From NCBI GenBank assembly GCA_013335845.1, contig JAAXUU010000055.1:1-7571 (forward strand): a stretch of 7,571 nucleotides of DNA, in the 5' to 3' direction. Source of the stretch: Actinomycetota bacterium (GTDB taxonomy: Bacteria; Actinomycetota; Coriobacteriia; Coriobacteriales; RUG844). A program made the translations under genes and the position numbers. Positions 6,580-7,571 of this stretch are shown here, piece by piece (positions within the stretch are counted from its first letter, which is position 1; the number at the start of each line of letters is the position of its first letter). The notes below the pieces were generated by a model that saw nothing but the letters and a program-made list of their open reading frames with translations, was not told where the DNA came from and made no database searches.

Positions 6580-7268
6580 TGGGTGATTTGGTTTCTGTCC
6601 AGGAATTGCTGCACGTCATCGCGCAGGTGATGCTGGTGCCGACAATAGTGGTGGTCCTGATACTTATCGCGTTCGTGGTGTATCAGCTGGGGGCGCTCGT
6701 GGTGGAGGCGCTCGGCGAGCGCAGGCGGTTGAAAACTTCGATTCCCGAGCTCATCCGCGAGGTCAACAACGCGAAGATCCAGGACCTGGCGCAGATCCTG
6801 GAAGGTTCGGGTATTCTCCGCAGGCAGAAGAAGGCTGTCACGATGGTTCTCGAGTACCGCGATCTGTCCGTCGATTCCCTCGAAGCCATCGCGAAAGGTG
6901 CGCTTACCGCCGAGCAGATCCATTACCTGAAGAAGCTATCGCATACCGATCTGATTGCACGCATCGGGCCGATGCTGGGGCTCATGGGTACACTTATTCC
7001 GCTTGGGCCGGGAATCGTCGCACTCAGCGCGGGCGACACTGCCACGCTAGCGCAATCCTTGCTGACCGCGTTTGATACGACGGTTGCAGGATTGATCATC
7101 GCTTCGGTCTCCTATGCGATTTCGACGCTCCGCCGCCGATGGTATGCGGTCTATACGTCCTCGCTCGAAGCGCTCATGGTCGCGCTACTCGACAGGATTC
7201 TCGAGGATGAAGCCGAGGAAATAGGACAGGAGGATCGTAATGGCTCGAAAGCAAAGCAAGCTGCGTAG
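6579..7268 (+). CDS. MotA/TolQ/ExbB-family proton channel subunit
   Basis: The protein has 229 residues, close to E. coli ExbB (244). The expected three-helix layout is visible: helix 1 about 16-44, a long charged cytosolic loop 45-125, helix 2 about 128-150, helix 3 about 161-183, and a charged cytosolic tail. The family core IARIGPMLGLMGTLIPLGPG (126-145) aligns with the ExbB APYVGLFGTVWG segment, placing Thr 138 at the channel-lining Thr. LLTAFDTTVAGLIIASVSYAI (161-181) aligns with the helix 3 EALxATAxGL segment, placing Thr 168 at the second polar position. Such proteins form a pentamer around an ExbD-like dimer and convert proton flow into mechanical work. The next gene supplies an ExbD-like helix. 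In a monoderm there is no TonB-dependent outer membrane to power, so the target is unknown. The subfamily paired with DUF2149 is distinct from classic ExbB. Confidence 0.92.
   Translation: MGDLVSVQELLHVIAQVMLVPTIVVVLILIAFVVYQLGALVVEALGERRRLKTSIPELIREVNNAKIQDLAQILEGSGILRRQKKAVTMVLEYRDLSVDSLEAIAKGALTAEQIHYLKKLSHTDLIARIGPMLGLMGTLIPLGPGIVALSAGDTATLAQSLLTAFDTTVAGLIIASVSYAISTLRRRWYAVYTSSLEALMVALLDRILEDEAEEIGQEDRNGSKAKQAA
7228..7233 (+). promoter_or_regulatory. Consensus Shine-Dalgarno of the DUF2149 gene
   Basis: A perfect AGGAGG lies 6 bases before ATG 7240, inside the ExbB-like gene. It is the strongest ribosome binding site in the window and supports the 29-base overlap of the two genes. Confidence 0.8.
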
Positions 7269-7571
7269 GCAGCGCTTCGGCAACTCCCTTTCCTCTTCCT
7301 TGACGGACAATGCGTTCGTGGAGCCGGCATTCAGCCCAAGCGAGGGTGTGGTGAATCTTGCGGACGCGATGCTCGTATTCGCCTGCGGGTTGATGGTCGC
7401 GCTGCTCACGTTTTGGAATCTCGATATCCCCACTGCGAGTGCAAGCCGTGAGGTAATCCGACAGGAGAGTGCGCAGTCGATTGACGAGGTCGATCAGGAG
7501 ATCACGCTCGAAGACTTGGGCAGCCAAGGATACGACGAGCTGGGGGTCGTGTATCAGGACCCTGAAACCGG
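7240..7571 (+). CDS. DUF2149 family, ExbD-like partner of the proton channel (3'-partial)
   Basis: The frame is open from ATG 7240 to the window end, giving 110 full codons. The protein has a basic cytosolic N-terminus (KQSKLRRQR) and one membrane helix, VVNLADAMLVFACGLMVALL (37-56). A charged extracytoplasmic linker (70-92) and the segment GYDELGVVYQDPETG (97-111) follow; the latter is the conserved hallmark of DUF2149. The helix matches the ExbD pattern D-x-M-L-V...-M-V-A closely, placing Asp 42 at the proton-carrying Asp 25 of ExbD. From knowledge of the family, DUF2149 genes commonly sit beside MotA/TolQ/ExbB genes, in methanogens often near CobN-like chelatase genes; I recall this and have not checked it. 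The gene overlaps the channel gene by 29 bases, so the two products are probably made in a fixed ratio. The C-terminus lies beyond the window. Confidence 0.88.
   Translation, partial: MARKQSKLRRQRFGNSLSSSLTDNAFVEPAFSPSEGVVNLADAMLVFACGLMVALLTFWNLDIPTASASREVIRQESAQSIDEVDQEITLEDLGSQGYDELGVVYQDPET

Noticed and set aside
5928..6923. 331-residue reading frame on the - strand
   Set aside because: It runs antisense across three well-supported + strand genes, has no recognisable domain, and is rich in Arg/His as expected for a shadow of GC-rich coding DNA.
7174..7527. - strand frame opposite the DUF2149 gene
   Set aside because: The + strand has a perfect ribosome binding site and a family-specific motif; the antisense frame has neither.

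Overview
The window looks like a piece of a high-GC, Gram-positive (monoderm), probably anaerobic actinobacterial chromosome. A Coriobacteriia-type genome is my best guess. The reasons are the cell-surface protein combining Ig-like 'DYTVAY...AGTATVTITG.GNY.GT' repeats with three CWB2 cell-wall-binding repeats, the lipoprotein form of the solute-binding protein, and strongly G/C-ending codons. The taxonomic call is inference, not something the sequence proves.

All supported genes lie on the + strand and form one compact array cut by both window edges. (1) Bases 1-2109: C-terminal part of a large surface protein with a B-repeat-like module, four Ig-like repeats and three CWB2 repeats. (2) 2121-5253: a complete class III (FecCD/BtuCD-type) metal-chelate ABC importer, made of permease, ATPase and lipoprotein-anchored binding protein. 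(3) 5250-6224: a soluble protein whose N-terminal half resembles the ATP-using kinase domain of archaeal TiaS (tRNA-Ile2 agmatinylcytidine synthetase). (4) 6244-6579: a 111-residue secreted/anchored protein with a Thr/Ser-rich stalk and one C-terminal membrane helix. (5) 6579-7268: an ExbB/TolQ/MotA-type proton-channel subunit. (6) 7240 to the window end: the start of a DUF2149 protein with an ExbD-like membrane helix.

The genes are packed with 11 bp, 1-bp overlap, 2-bp gap (or 4-bp overlap), 4-bp overlap, 19 bp, 1-bp overlap and 29-bp overlap. No terminator or promoter is visible between them, so a single transcript is likely. No RNA gene, mobile element, CRISPR array or gene-free stretch above 20 bases is present.

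Taken together this looks like a metal-chelate (siderophore, corrinoid or other tetrapyrrole) uptake locus. It adds a cell-wall-attached surface protein, a TiaS-like enzyme of unknown substrate and a proton-driven ExbB/ExbD-like motor to a normal importer. ExbB/ExbD normally powers TonB-dependent transport across an outer membrane, which a monoderm lacks. What this motor drives is the main open question and the most interesting aspect of the window.
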